A stretch of DNA of 64,000 nt from Cellulomonas sp. APG4. Lineage in GTDB: Bacteria; Actinomycetota; Actinomycetes; Actinomycetales; Cellulomonadaceae. Below, one piece after another: positions 18,624 to 26,814 of the stretch (its first letter is position 1; the number at the start of each line of letters is the position of its first letter). The notes beneath the pieces are model-generated. The model saw only the letters and a program-made list of their open reading frames with translations, was not told the DNA's origin and did no database searches. The stretch lies in the NCBI RefSeq assembly GCF_009996735.1, contig NZ_JAACYI010000007.1, forward strand, positions 1-64,000, given 5' to 3'. The translations under genes and the position numbers were made by a program.

Positions 18624-18689
18624 CGACCGCGCCTCGCCCACGGGATCGGGTGCCCGCGGCGCGGCGCCGTCCGTGTCGCGGGCCTGCGC

Positions 18690-18695
18690 TACCGT
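18690..18695 (+). promoter_or_regulatory. -10 element of a leaderless amidohydrolase promoter
   Basis: TACCGT lies 6 nt before the GTG at 18702. Confidence 0.45.
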
Positions 18696-18701
18696 CGCCC
18701 C

Positions 18702-20363
18702 GTGCGTCCCACCCTGTACCGCAACGCCGTCGTCCACTCGCGCAGCGACCCGTTCGCGGAGGCCCTGCTCGTCGCGGACGGCCAGGTCGCCTGGCTCGGT
18801 GCCGAGGACTCGGTGGACTCGCTGCTCGCCGGCTCGGGGGACGTCGAGGTCGTGGACCTCGACGGTGCCCTGGTGGCACCCGCGTTCGTCGACGCGCACG
18901 TGCACGTGCTCGAGACGGGCCTCGCCCTCGAGGCGCTCGACCTCGCCGACGCCGCGTCCCTGGCCGACTGCCTCGACCGGGTGGCGCGCGGCGCCGCGGC
19001 TGCGCGGCGCGACGGGCACGTGGGCCCGCTGGTCGGCTACGGCTGGGACGAGACCGCGTGGCCCGAGCGGCGCGCCCCGAGCCGCGACGAGCTCGACCGG
19101 GCGACCGGTGGGGCCCCGGTCTACCTCGCGCGGGTGGACATGCACTCCGCCGTGGTGTCGAGCTCGTTCGCCGAGGTCGCAGGGTTGGTGCCGCTCGCGG
19201 GCTGGGGCGCGGACGGGCTCGTCACGGGTGCCGCCCACCACCGCGCACGTGACGCCGTTCGCGAGGTGTCCGACGAGCGACGCGAGCGCCTCGTGCGGGC
19301 GTCGCTGGGGGCGGCCGCTGCTGCGGGCATCGTCTCGGTGCACGAGCACAGTCACCCGCACACCGACAGCCGCGAAGGCCTCGCGCACCTCCTCGCGCTG
19401 ACGGCCGAGCCGTCGTCAGGCCTGCCGGGGGTGGTGGGGTACCGCGCCGAGCTGTGCGAGACCGTCGAGGACGCGCGCGCCCTGCTGTCGGCCGTACCCG
19501 GGCTCGCGGGGATCGGGGGAGACCTCAACGTCGACGGCTCGATCGGCTCGCGCACCGCCGCGCTCCGGGCGCCGTACAGCGACCTGGTCGGTGGGCCGGG
19601 GATCGTGCCGGAGTCGCTGCGGGGCTCGCTCCAGCTCACCGCCGAGGAGGTCACCAACCACGTCACGGCGGTCACGCGTGCCGGTGTCCAGGCGGCCTTC
19701 CACGTGATCGGCGACCACGCGATGGACGAGGTGCTGCTCGGCTTCCGCGCCGCGAGCGACGTGGACGGTGTCGGAGCGGTCAGGGCGGCAGGTCATCGCA
19801 TCGAGCACGCCGAGATGATCGACGCGCCCGCCCTGAGCGCGATGGTCCTGCTCGGCCTGATGGCGAGCGTGCAGCCCGGCTTCGACGCGGCCTGGGGTGG
19901 CGCCGACGGCATGTATGCGGCGCGCCTGGGCCCGGTCCGTGCCGCGGCGATGAACCCGTTCGCCGACCTGGCCGGGGCAGGGGTCCCGCTCGCGCTCGGG
20001 TCCGACTCCCCGGTGACGCCGTTCGACCCGTGGGGTGCGGTCCTCGCGTGCCTCCAGCACCACGAGCCGAGTCAACGGATCTCCGCTCGGGCGGCCTTCC
20101 GCGCGCACACGCGCGGAGGGTGGCGCGCGGCGCGCCTCGACCACACGGGTGCGGGCGAGATCCGGCTCGGCGCGCCCGCCGACCTCGCGATCTGGCGCGC
20201 CGACGAGCTCGCCGTCCAGGCCCCCGACGGTCGGCTGGCTGCCTGGAGCACCGACGCGCGCGCGGGGACGCCCCTGCTCCCGGTGCTCGGTGACGACGTG
20301 GCTCGTCCGACGTGCCTGCGCACGCTACGGGCGGGTGAGGTCGTCCACGACGACCTGAGCTGA
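18702..20363 (+). CDS. YtcJ-type metal-dependent amidohydrolase
   Basis: A 553-aa amidohydrolase of the YtcJ group. The beta-strand cap at the N-terminus (LYRNAVVHSRSDPFAEALL) is followed by the metal motif FVDAHVHVLETG (about residues 66-77). Further ligands sit in EHSHPHTDS, AAFHVIGDHAMDE and RIEHAEMID, and the last in LGSDSPVTPFDPW. Family members cleave N-acyl or exoenzyme-type amide bonds, but the substrate cannot be inferred here. It has a leaderless start and no operon partner; a 348-bp gap with structured DNA follows. Confidence 0.85.
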   Translation: MRPTLYRNAVVHSRSDPFAEALLVADGQVAWLGAEDSVDSLLAGSGDVEVVDLDGALVAPAFVDAHVHVLETGLALEALDLADAASLADCLDRVARGAAAARRDGHVGPLVGYGWDETAWPERRAPSRDELDRATGGAPVYLARVDMHSAVVSSSFAEVAGLVPLAGWGADGLVTGAAHHRARDAVREVSDERRERLVRASLGAAAAAGIVSVHEHSHPHTDSREGLAHLLALTAEPSSGLPGVVGYRAELCETVEDARALLSAVPGLAGIGGDLNVDGSIGSRTAALRAPYSDLVGGPGIVPESLRGSLQLTAEEVTNHVTAVTRAGVQAAFHVIGDHAMDEVLLGFRAASDVDGVGAVRAAGHRIEHAEMIDAPALSAMVLLGLMASVQPGFDAAWGGADGMYAARLGPVRAAAMNPFADLAGAGVPLALGSDSPVTPFDPWGAVLACLQHHEPSQRISARAAFRAHTRGGWRAARLDHTGAGEIRLGAPADLAIWRADELAVQAPDGRLAAWSTDARAGTPLLPVLGDDVARPTCLRTLRAGEVVHDDLS

Positions 20364-20385
20364 GAGGTCGACGCGCGGGTGTTCC

Positions 20386-20410
20386 CGACACGCCGGGGCG
20401 ACACGCCGGG
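20386..20410. repeat. Tandem 12-bp direct repeat
   Basis: CGACACGCCGGG occurs twice with one base between (13-bp period). It lies 22 bases after the amidohydrolase stop. Confidence 0.7.
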
Positions 20411-20412
20411 AG

Positions 20413-20449
20413 CGGGTGAAGTCACCCGAACAGCCGAATGTTCAGTGAC
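20413..20449. terminator. Two overlapping inverted repeats, possible terminator/switch
   Basis: CGGGTGA (20413-20419) pairs with TCACCCG (20422-20428). Alternatively GTCAC (20421-20425) and GAACA (20428-20432) pair with GTGAC (20445-20449) and TGTTC (20439-20443). It could end the amidohydrolase transcript or be an operator for the promoter downstream. Confidence 0.4.
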
Positions 20450-20484
20450 CTGCACAAACGGCTCTGACCTGCGCTTTCGCAGCC

Positions 20485-20512
20485 TTGACGCAGCCTGGTG
20501 AGTCGATAGGTT
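20485..20512 (+). promoter_or_regulatory. SigmaA-like promoter upstream of lnt
   Basis: TTGACG (20485-20490), a 16-bp spacer and TAGGTT (20507-20512). Transcription from about 20519 would give a leader of about 193 nt before lnt that contains the hairpin at 20624-20653. Confidence 0.5.
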
Positions 20513-20623
20513 CGTCTCGTTCCTCCCTGGGTCACGCGACCGGGCGGCGTCTCTCCGGGGGCGTCGCGCACCCGCCGGCACGGGTCGAGGGCACCGGCTG
20601 GGCCCGCGTGTTCAGTAGACAAC

Positions 20624-20653
20624 GGACGATGCCCCTTCGGGCGTGCGTCGTCC
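20624..20653 (+). other. Stem-loop in the lnt leader
   Basis: GGACGA (20624-20629) pairs with TCGTCC (20648-20653), with an inner GCCC/GGGC stem capped by a TTCG-like loop. It may be an attenuator or a stabilising leader structure. Confidence 0.45.
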
Positions 20654-20699
20654 GGTCCGAAGGACACGCGGGCCAGTCGGTCGGTGCCGTCGCGACGGC

Positions 20700-20705
20700 T
20701 AGTCT
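20700..20705 (+). promoter_or_regulatory. -10 element of a leaderless lnt promoter
   Basis: TAGTCT lies 6 nt before the lnt GTG, so lnt may have both a leaderless and a long-leader transcript. Confidence 0.45.
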
Positions 20706-20711
20706 TGGCCG

Positions 20712-22280
20712 GTGCCGTTCGCAGCCCCCCGCCGCCTCACGACGCTCGTCCTGGCCCTCGTGGGAGGCCTGCTCACCGACGCGGCCTTCCCTGGTCTGGG
20801 GTGGTGGCCCGCCGCCTTTCTCGGCGTCGCACTCCTCGTGATCGCGTTCGGTCGCGACAGCGCACGCTGGAACTTCCTCGTGGGACTGGTCTACGGGCTC
20901 GCCTTCTTCCTGCCGCACATCACGTGGGCCCAGTACGCCGTCGGCTGGGTCCCGTGGCTCGCGCTGTCGCTCGCGGAGGCGCTCTTCGTCGCGCTCCTCG
21001 GGTCGGCGTGGGCGTGGGCGCGCCGCGGTGCGGTGATCTGGCGTGCGGCGCGGTTCCAGGTCCCCGCCTTCGCGCTGCTCTGGACCGCCGCGGAGGAGGC
21101 CCGGTCCGTCCTGCCCTTCGGCGGCTTCCCGTGGGGCAGGCTCGCGTTCTCCCAGGGCGACTCGCCGCTGCTGCGGCTCGCGTGGCTCGGTGGCGTGCCG
21201 CTGGTCTCGTTCGCGGTCGCGCTCGTCGGGGCGCTCCTCGCACTCGCGCTCCTCGCCCTCCGTCGCGTCGACCTCGGCCAGATGAGCGCATACGTGCTGG
21301 TCGCGGTGCTGGTGCTCGGCGGAGCCTTCCTGATCCCGCTCGACACGCGCGCCCAGGCGGGACGGCTCGAGGTCGGGGCGGTGCAGGGAAATGTGCCGGA
21401 TCGCGGGCTCGACGCCTTCGCCCAGGCCCGCGAGGTCCTCGACAACCACGTCGCGGGTACCCACGCGCTGCTGGACCAGGTCGACCCGGGCGAGCTCGAC
21501 GTCGTCCTGTGGCCCGAGAACGGCTCGGACATCGACCCGCGCGTCGACGCCGACGCGGCCGACGCCATCGGTGAGGCCGCCCGAGCCGTGGGGGCGCCGA
21601 TCCTCGTCGGGACGCAGAGCTACCCGGACAGCGGCGGTCGCCTCAACGACGCCCTGCTGTGGGACCCCGAGGACGGGCCGGGTGCGACCTACTCCAAGCA
21701 GCACCCGGCTCCGTTCGCCGAGTACGTGCCGATGCGTGACGTCGCGCGCATGTTCTCGGACGCGGTGGACCGCGTGCGCACCGACATGGTTCCCGGCACG
21801 GAGGTGGGTCTCCTCGAGGTCGAGGTGCCACGCCTCGAGCGCTCGGTGGGCCTGGGTGTCGGCATCTGCTTCGAGGTGGCCTACGACGACATCGTGCGCG
21901 ACTCGGTGCTCGCGGGGGCCGAGGTGCTCGTGATCCCCACCAACAACGCGACGTTCGGGCACACGGACGAGTCCACCCAGCAGCTCGCGATGTCGCGCCT
22001 GCGGGCGGTCGAGCACGGCCGGGCCACGGTGCAGATCTCGACGGTCGGCGTCAGCGGCGTCATCACGCCGAGCGGTGTGGTCGTCGAGCGCACGGAGCTG
22101 TTCACGCCCGACCAGCTGGTCGCGTCGCTCGCCCTGCGGACGGAGCTCACCCCCGCCACCCGGTGGGGCGACGCGCTGACCTGGTCGGTGCGCGGGCTCG
22201 CCGTGGTCGTGCTGCTCGCCGGCATGGCGGGGGCGGCGCGCGTGCGCCGCGCGGACCGTCCGGGGCCGGGGGAGTGGTGA
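20712..22280 (+). CDS. lnt: Apolipoprotein N-acyltransferase
   Basis: It adds the third acyl chain to lipoproteins at the outer face of the membrane. The 522-aa protein has about six N-terminal membrane helices (residues 8-205), then a nitrilase domain with the catalytic triad Glu269 (LWPENGSD), Lys329 (TYSKQHPAPFAEYVP) and Cys386 (GVGICFEVAYDD), and a last membrane helix near 495-512. The GTG at 20712 fits the leaderless hexamer. It overlaps the next gene by four bases; in M. tuberculosis the two activities are fused in one protein. Confidence 0.94.
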   Translation: MPFAAPRRLTTLVLALVGGLLTDAAFPGLGWWPAAFLGVALLVIAFGRDSARWNFLVGLVYGLAFFLPHITWAQYAVGWVPWLALSLAEALFVALLGSAWAWARRGAVIWRAARFQVPAFALLWTAAEEARSVLPFGGFPWGRLAFSQGDSPLLRLAWLGGVPLVSFAVALVGALLALALLALRRVDLGQMSAYVLVAVLVLGGAFLIPLDTRAQAGRLEVGAVQGNVPDRGLDAFAQAREVLDNHVAGTHALLDQVDPGELDVVLWPENGSDIDPRVDADAADAIGEAARAVGAPILVGTQSYPDSGGRLNDALLWDPEDGPGATYSKQHPAPFAEYVPMRDVARMFSDAVDRVRTDMVPGTEVGLLEVEVPRLERSVGLGVGICFEVAYDDIVRDSVLAGAEVLVIPTNNATFGHTDESTQQLAMSRLRAVEHGRATVQISTVGVSGVITPSGVVVERTELFTPDQLVASLALRTELTPATRWGDALTWSVRGLAVVVLLAGMAGAARVRRADRPGPGEW

Positions 22281-23035
22281 GCGAGCCACGGGTCGTCGTG
22301 GTGGTGCCCACCTACGACGAGGCGGACACGCTCCCGGGCACGCTCGGTCGGTTGCGCACGGCGGTGCCGCAGGCCGACGTGCTCGTCGTCGACGACGCGA
22401 GCCCGGACGGCACGGGGCGTCTCGCGGAGGAGATCGCCGCGCGTGACCCGTCCGTGCACGTGCTGCACCGCGGCGGCAAGCAGGGGCTCGGTCCTGCCTA
22501 CGTCGCGGGCTTCCGCTGGGCGCTGGACCAGGGCTACGACGTGGTCGTCGAGATGGATGCCGACGGCTCGCACCGGCCGGAGGAGCTCGGTCGCCTCCTC
22601 GACGCCCTCGGCGACGACGCGGGGCCGGACCTCGTCATCGGCTCGAGATGGGTGCCGGGCGGCAGCGTGGAGAACTGGCCGCGGCGACGGGAGCTGCTGT
22701 CCCGCGCCGGCAACACGTACACGCGGCTGCTGCTGCGCATGCCCGTCCACGACGCGACGGCAGGCTTCCGTGCCTACCGGGCGGCGACGCTGCGCAGGCT
22801 CGCGCTCGACGAGGTGGCTTCCCAGGGGTACTGCTTCCAGGTGGACATGGCTTGGCGCGTGGTGCGCGAGGGCGGCAGGGTCGCCGAGGTGCCGATCCGG
22901 TTCGTCGAGCGCCATGCCGGGCGGTCGAAGATGAGCCGACGCATCGTCGCGGAGGCCTTCGTGCGGACGACCCTGTGGGGAGGTCAGGAGACCTGGAGAC
23001 GACTCACCGCGCGCCGCCGGGGCGACGCGCGGTGA
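22277..23035 (+). CDS. ppm1: Polyprenol monophosphomannose synthase (GT2)
   Basis: A GT2 glycosyltransferase that transfers mannose from GDP-mannose to polyprenyl phosphate, giving the donor for lipoglycans and protein mannosylation. The 252-aa protein has VVVVPTYDEADTLPGTL, the acidic motif VVDDASPDGTG, the DxD-type EMDADGSHRPEEL and the C-terminal FVERHAGRSKMSRRI. It has no membrane helix, which fits the soluble catalytic domain in species where Lnt is a separate protein. The GTG overlaps the lnt stop (GTGA). Confidence 0.92.
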   Translation: MSEPRVVVVVPTYDEADTLPGTLGRLRTAVPQADVLVVDDASPDGTGRLAEEIAARDPSVHVLHRGGKQGLGPAYVAGFRWALDQGYDVVVEMDADGSHRPEELGRLLDALGDDAGPDLVIGSRWVPGGSVENWPRRRELLSRAGNTYTRLLLRMPVHDATAGFRAYRAATLRRLALDEVASQGYCFQVDMAWRVVREGGRVAEVPIRFVERHAGRSKMSRRIVAEAFVRTTLWGGQETWRRLTARRRGDAR

Positions 23036-23080
23036 TGTGTGGGCCTGCTCGGGGCCGGTTCGCGTGGTGGGGCGAGCGCC

Positions 23081-23425
23081 TCAGGCAGACCGGCGCAGCT
23101 TGCCCGCGCGGAGCAGCTCGAGCCGCTCGGCGAGAAGGTCCTCGAGCTCGCTCACGGTGCGACGCTCGAGAAGCATGTCCCAGTGCGTCCGCGGGGGCTT
23201 GGTCGCCTTGGGCTCGGGACGGGTCGCGTCACGCAGGAGCGCCTCCTTGCCGCAGCGGCACTCCCACACCGGCGGCACGTCGGCCTCGGCCGAGAACGGC
23301 AGGATGATCGTGTGCCCGTCCGGGCAGTCGTAGTGCGCCTGGAACCGCGGCGCGAACTCGACGCCCTCGTCGGACTCGAGGCTGTTCGCGCCGATGCGCA
23401 TGCCGCGCAGTGATCGGTCAGCCAT
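23081..23425 (-). CDS. rbpA: RNA polymerase-binding protein RbpA
   Basis: An actinobacterial RNA polymerase cofactor that binds the beta' subunit and group 1/2 sigma factors and stabilises open complexes. The 114-aa protein has the N-terminal GMRIGANSLESDEGVEFAP, the zinc-knuckle-like core HYDCPDGHTIILPFS with WECRCGKEA, and the C-terminal sigma-interaction helix (THWDMLLERRTVSELEDLL, split at about residues 83-101). The ATG at 23425 is set by GGAGG 7-8 nt upstream. A sigmaR-like promoter lies about 115 nt upstream. Confidence 0.96.
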   Translation of the reverse strand: MADRSLRGMRIGANSLESDEGVEFAPRFQAHYDCPDGHTIILPFSAEADVPPVWECRCGKEALLRDATRPEPKATKPPRTHWDMLLERRTVSELEDLLAERLELLRAGKLRRSA

Positions 23426-23719
23426 GGTGCGGCCTCCGTTCCTTCCGCTGGGACGAGCCGTGCGGTGCTCCGCGCGGGTCGAGCTCGCCGTGGTCTCGGT
23501 GTCGTGGTCGCGTCCCCGCGAGGGGTGTGCGGGCCGCGTCTCCCGGATCAACGTGCGCGCCGGGACGGGTGTTCCGGCCGCGCGTGAAGGTCCGGTGAAC
23601 GTGTCCCGGGAACCGCCAGGCCTGCGGTCGATGCGCCCGTTCCTGCGCTGACCACGGTCCCGCCCCGCCGCGGTGCCCGCAACTCGAGCGGCGGTACGCT
23701 CCCGGTCCGGCTGCCCACG
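23426..23719. other. rbpA upstream region
   Basis: This 294-bp gap between rbpA and the ABC exporter's end holds the rbpA promoter (see 23547-23575) and a leader of about 115 nt with GGAGG before the start. I see no gene and no strong terminator in it. Confidence 0.6.
23547..23575 (-). promoter_or_regulatory. SigmaR-like promoter of rbpA
   Basis: On the minus strand, GGAAC (23575-23571), an 18-bp spacer and GTTGAT (23552-23547) match the sigmaR/SigH thiol-stress consensus (GGAAT/C-N18-GTT). rbpA is a known sigmaR target in Streptomyces. Transcription would start near 23540. Confidence 0.6.
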
Positions 23720-25753
23720 TCACGCGCGTGGGCGGTCCGCCTGCTGCGCGAGCACCACACCGTCGGTGAACATCACGCCGTCGGCGAACCGCGCCTCGAC
23801 GCGACCGCCGCCGAACTGCTCGGCGTGCAGCCGCGCGTAGAGACCGTCGGCCTCGAGCAGCTCGGTGTGCGTCCCGTGCTCGACGACCTGGCCGTCGTCG
23901 ACGACGAAGATCACGTCCGCGTGCCGGATGGTCGACAGCCGGTGCGCGATCGCGATCGTGGTCCGGTGGGACATCAGGCGGGTCAGTGCCTCGTGCACGA
24001 GCCTCTCCGAGGCGCTGTCGAGGGCCGAGGTCGCCTCGTCGAGGATCAGCACGCGCGGGTCCTTCAGGAGCACCCGGGCGATCGCCAGGCGTTGCTTCTC
24101 GCCGCCCGACAGGCGGTACCCGCGTTCGCCGACGGTGGTCGCGTAGCCCTCGGGGAACGCCATGATGCGGTCGTGGATGTTCGCCGCGCGCGCGGCGTCC
24201 GCGAGCTCGTCGTCGCTCGCGCCGGGACGGGCGTAGCGCAGGTTGTCGGCGATGCTGGCGTGGAAGAGGTACGGGTCCTGCGTGACCATGCCGACGGCCT
24301 CGGCGACCGACGACAGCGCGAGGTCACGTACGTCGTGCCCGTCGATCAGCACGGCACCGCGGTCGACCTCGTACAACCGCGGGACGAGGTAGCTGAGCGT
24401 CGTCTTGCCCGCTCCCGAGGGGCCGACGAACGCCGCGAGCTGCCCGGCCTCGATGCGCAGGCTGACCCCTCGCACGGCCCAGGCGCGATCACGTGAGCCG
24501 GGCTCGGGCATCGGGCCGTCGTCCGCCGGGGACGGGGCCTCGCGGGGGACGCGCACGGCCGTGGCGCCCACGTGCCCACCCGGTGCGACGTACCCCGCGA
24601 ACCCCCCGCGCTGGCCACCGCGCGGGGCGGGCGGTGGCAGCGGGGCGACGAGCCGTGGGGGAGGCGGGTACGAGAACCAGACGTCGCGCAGCTCGATCTC
24701 GCCGCGCACGGCGCCGGGCGGGAGGACATGGGCAGCCGGGGCGTCGCGGATCGCGGGCGTGAGGTCGAGGTACTCGAAGATGCGTCGGAACAGGGCGAGC
24801 GAGGTGGTGACGTCGAGGGCCACGCGCATCAGCGACACCAGTGGCATCAGCAGGCGCGCCTGCAGGGTCGAGAACGCCACGAGCGTCCCCGCGGTCACGT
24901 CGGCGCCCCCGGTGATCATCCAGCCGGCCGCGAGGTAGACGAGCGCCGGGGTGATGGCCATGAACGCGGTGACCACGCCGAAGAAGCCCTGTCCGGCCAT
25001 CGCCTGACGCACCTGGAGGTCGACCTGCCGCTCGTTCTCGGCCCGGTACCGCTCGACCTCGGCGTCGGCACGGTTGAAGACCTTCGCGAGGAGCACGCCG
25101 GAGACGCTGAGCGCCTCCTCCGTGATCGCCGTCATGTCCGAGAGCGACTCCTGCGTCCGGCGCGCGAGCACCTGCCGACGCGCACCCACGCGGCGCTGCA
25201 GCACCAGGAACACGGGCATGAGCGCGAGCGAGATGAGGGTCAGCTGCCACGACAGCAGCACCATCGCCACGAGCGAGGCGATCACCGTGACCGAGTTCGA
25301 CAGGATCGACGACGCCGTGGTGGTGAGCACCGATCGCACACCACCCACGTCGTTCGCGAGCCGCGACTGGATCGAGCCGGTGCGCGTCGCCGTGAAGAAG
25401 GCGAGCTCCATGCGCTCGAGGTGCTCGAACAGCCGCCCGCGCAGCTCGGCCATGGCCCGGTTGCCCACGCGCGTGGTCAGGTACGTCTGGCCGATCCCGA
25501 CGGCGGCGCTCAGCAGGGGGACCACGACCATGGCGCCCACGAGCCAGCCGAGCAGCGCGAGGTCGACGCCTCCACCGTCCGCGGGGAACAGTGCGCGGTC
25601 GAAGACCGCCTGCGTCAGGAACGGGATCGCGATCCCGAGAGCAGCACCCACCACGATGGTGACGGCGACGAGCACGAGCGAGCCCCGGTAGGGCGCGAGC
25701 AGCGCCCAGATGCGGCGCAGCAGCTCGCGGTCCGAGGGCGGGACGGTGCTCAG
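23720..25753 (-). CDS. ABC exporter, fused membrane and ATPase domains
   Basis: A half-size type IV ABC exporter, 677 aa. The membrane domain (about residues 15-330) has six helices. The ATPase domain has A-loop WFSYPPPP (359-366), Walker A GPSGAGKTT (444-452), Q-loop VTQDPYLF, signature LSGGEKQR, Walker B RVLILDEATSALD and the H-loop AIAHRLST. A Gly/Pro-rich stretch of about 60 residues (363-423) separates the A-loop from the rest of the domain, which is unusual. The only plausible start is a CTG at 25753 that overlaps the upstream TGA (CTGA); the next GTG would remove part of helix 1. The substrate is unknown. Confidence 0.88.
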   Translation of the reverse strand: MSTVPPSDRELLRRIWALLAPYRGSLVLVAVTIVVGAALGIAIPFLTQAVFDRALFPADGGGVDLALLGWLVGAMVVVPLLSAAVGIGQTYLTTRVGNRAMAELRGRLFEHLERMELAFFTATRTGSIQSRLANDVGGVRSVLTTTASSILSNSVTVIASLVAMVLLSWQLTLISLALMPVFLVLQRRVGARRQVLARRTQESLSDMTAITEEALSVSGVLLAKVFNRADAEVERYRAENERQVDLQVRQAMAGQGFFGVVTAFMAITPALVYLAAGWMITGGADVTAGTLVAFSTLQARLLMPLVSLMRVALDVTTSLALFRRIFEYLDLTPAIRDAPAAHVLPPGAVRGEIELRDVWFSYPPPPRLVAPLPPPAPRGGQRGGFAGYVAPGGHVGATAVRVPREAPSPADDGPMPEPGSRDRAWAVRGVSLRIEAGQLAAFVGPSGAGKTTLSYLVPRLYEVDRGAVLIDGHDVRDLALSSVAEAVGMVTQDPYLFHASIADNLRYARPGASDDELADAARAANIHDRIMAFPEGYATTVGERGYRLSGGEKQRLAIARVLLKDPRVLILDEATSALDSASERLVHEALTRLMSHRTTIAIAHRLSTIRHADVIFVVDDGQVVEHGTHTELLEADGLYARLHAEQFGGGRVEARFADGVMFTDGVVLAQQADRPRA

Positions 25754-26247
25754 GGCCGCCGCCCGGCGACGAAGGCCTCGAGGGCTTCGACCACGAGCGC
25801 GTGGTCGTCGGCCTGCGGCAAGCCGGACACGGTCACCGCGCCGATGACCCCGACATGACGCACCACGAGGGGGAACGAGCCGCCGTGGGCGGCGTACTCC
25901 TGCTCGGGGAGCCCCGTCTGTGCCGCGAACGTGGTGCCCCGAGCCCGTGCTCGCAGCCCCAGGAGGAACGAGGGCGCCCCGAAGCGCAGGGTCGCGCGGG
26001 ACTTCCGCTCGACCCACGTGTCGTTGTCCGGCACGGTGCCCGCGAGCGACGCGTGGAACAGCACGTGGTCGGGCCGTCGCACGTCGACCACCACGGGCAG
26101 GCCCCGCGAGCGCGCGAGCTCCACCAGCGACGTACCCAGCAGCCAGGCGTCGTCGTGGTCGAAGCGGTCGAGGGTCAGGCGCTCGACCTGGCCGGTCACG
26201 GTGGCGATCAGCTCGTCGAGCTCGGGGGAGGGGCGTGCGTCGTCCAT
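25750..26247 (-). CDS. UPF0303 / heme-binding HbpS-like family protein
   Basis: A 165-aa protein of the UPF0303 family, part of the broader GlcG/HbpS-like fold that binds heme or small ligands in some members. Features are WLLGTSLVELARSRGLPV, the segment WVERKSRATLRFG and the conserved YAAHGGSFPLVVR followed by GVIGAVTVSGL. The ATG at 26247 has a -10-like CATGCT 6 nt upstream. The stop overlaps the probable CTG start of the ABC exporter. A heme or oxidative role is a family-based guess. Confidence 0.75.
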   Translation of the reverse strand: MDDARPSPELDELIATVTGQVERLTLDRFDHDDAWLLGTSLVELARSRGLPVVVDVRRPDHVLFHASLAGTVPDNDTWVERKSRATLRFGAPSFLLGLRARARGTTFAAQTGLPEQEYAAHGGSFPLVVRHVGVIGAVTVSGLPQADDHALVVEALEAFVAGRRP

Positions 26248-26365
26248 GCCTTGAGCATGCCGCACGGGGCCGACACCCACCGCTTCGTCCCCGGGCAGCG
26301 GGCGCTCGTCCCGGACCGCTCACGGACGTGGTGGAGCGAGGTGCGCCTGTGGCAGCATCGGGTGG

Positions 26366-26809
26366 ATGGCCGCTCGTGAGCCCGAACGCCTGCGCGAGCT
26401 CGCGCGGCTGCGGCAGGTGCGGGACCGGATCGACCGTGAGTACGCGCAGCCCCTGGACGTCGAGGCGCTCGCGCGCGGGGTCCACATGTCCGCAGGGCAC
26501 CTGAGCCGTCGGTTCCGTGCCGCCTACGGCGAGTCGCCCTACCGGTACCTGATGACCCGCCGGATCGAGCGCGCGATGACGCTGCTCCGCCGCGGCGACC
26601 TGAGCGTGACCGAGGTGTGCCTCGCCGTCGGCTGCGGGTCCCTCGGCACGTTCACGACGCGGTTCACCGAGCTCGTCGGCATGTCGCCGGGCGCCTACCG
26701 GCGCGCGACGGCCGCGGCCGACGTCGGTCTCCCGCCGTGCGTGGCGAAGAAGGTCACGCGACCGGTCAGGAATCGAGAAGCCTCCGCGGCACGTCCGTAC
26801 CTAGCGTGA
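26366..26809 (+). CDS. AraC-family transcription regulator
   Basis: A short AraC-type regulator of 147 aa made mainly of the two helix-turn-helix motifs. HTH1 has LDVEALARGVHMSAGHLSRRF; HTH2 has VTEVCLAVGCGSLGTFTTRF, followed by the family signature VGMSPGAYR. There is no separate ligand-binding domain; a short C-terminal tail (PPCVAKKVTRPVRN) is common in the copies that sit before VOC/UvrA genes. It probably controls the next two genes, the first only 5 bases away. Confidence 0.88.
   Translation: MAAREPERLRELARLRQVRDRIDREYAQPLDVEALARGVHMSAGHLSRRFRAAYGESPYRYLMTRRIERAMTLLRRGDLSVTEVCLAVGCGSLGTFTTRFTELVGMSPGAYRRATAAADVGLPPCVAKKVTRPVRNREASAARPYLA
26802..26807 (+). promoter_or_regulatory. -10 element of a leaderless VOC promoter
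   Basis: TAGCGT lies in the last codons of the AraC gene, 7 nt before the ATG at 26815. Confidence 0.45.
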
Positions 26810-26814
26810 CCGGC

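Larger units (their letters stand above)
20364..20711. other. 348-bp gap with repeats, palindromes, promoter and hairpin
   Basis: No convincing gene lies here. In order it holds: a tandem repeat of CGACACGCCGGG at 20386-20397 and 20399-20410; the palindrome CGGGTGA-AG-TCACCCG at 20413-20428; a nested inverted repeat 20421-20449; a sigmaA-like promoter at 20485-20512; a long hairpin at 20624-20653; and the lnt -10 at 20700-20705. The first two hairpins share bases (20421-20427), so they cannot form together. Confidence 0.6.

Noticed and set aside
20428-20443. LexA/SOS box (GAAC...GTTC)
   Set aside because: The half-sites are 8 bp apart, not the 4 bp of the actinobacterial LexA box.
20422-20667. 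81-residue open frame in the lnt upstream gap, minus strand
   Set aside because: No ribosome-binding site, no family, and it would cross the hairpins and the promoter.
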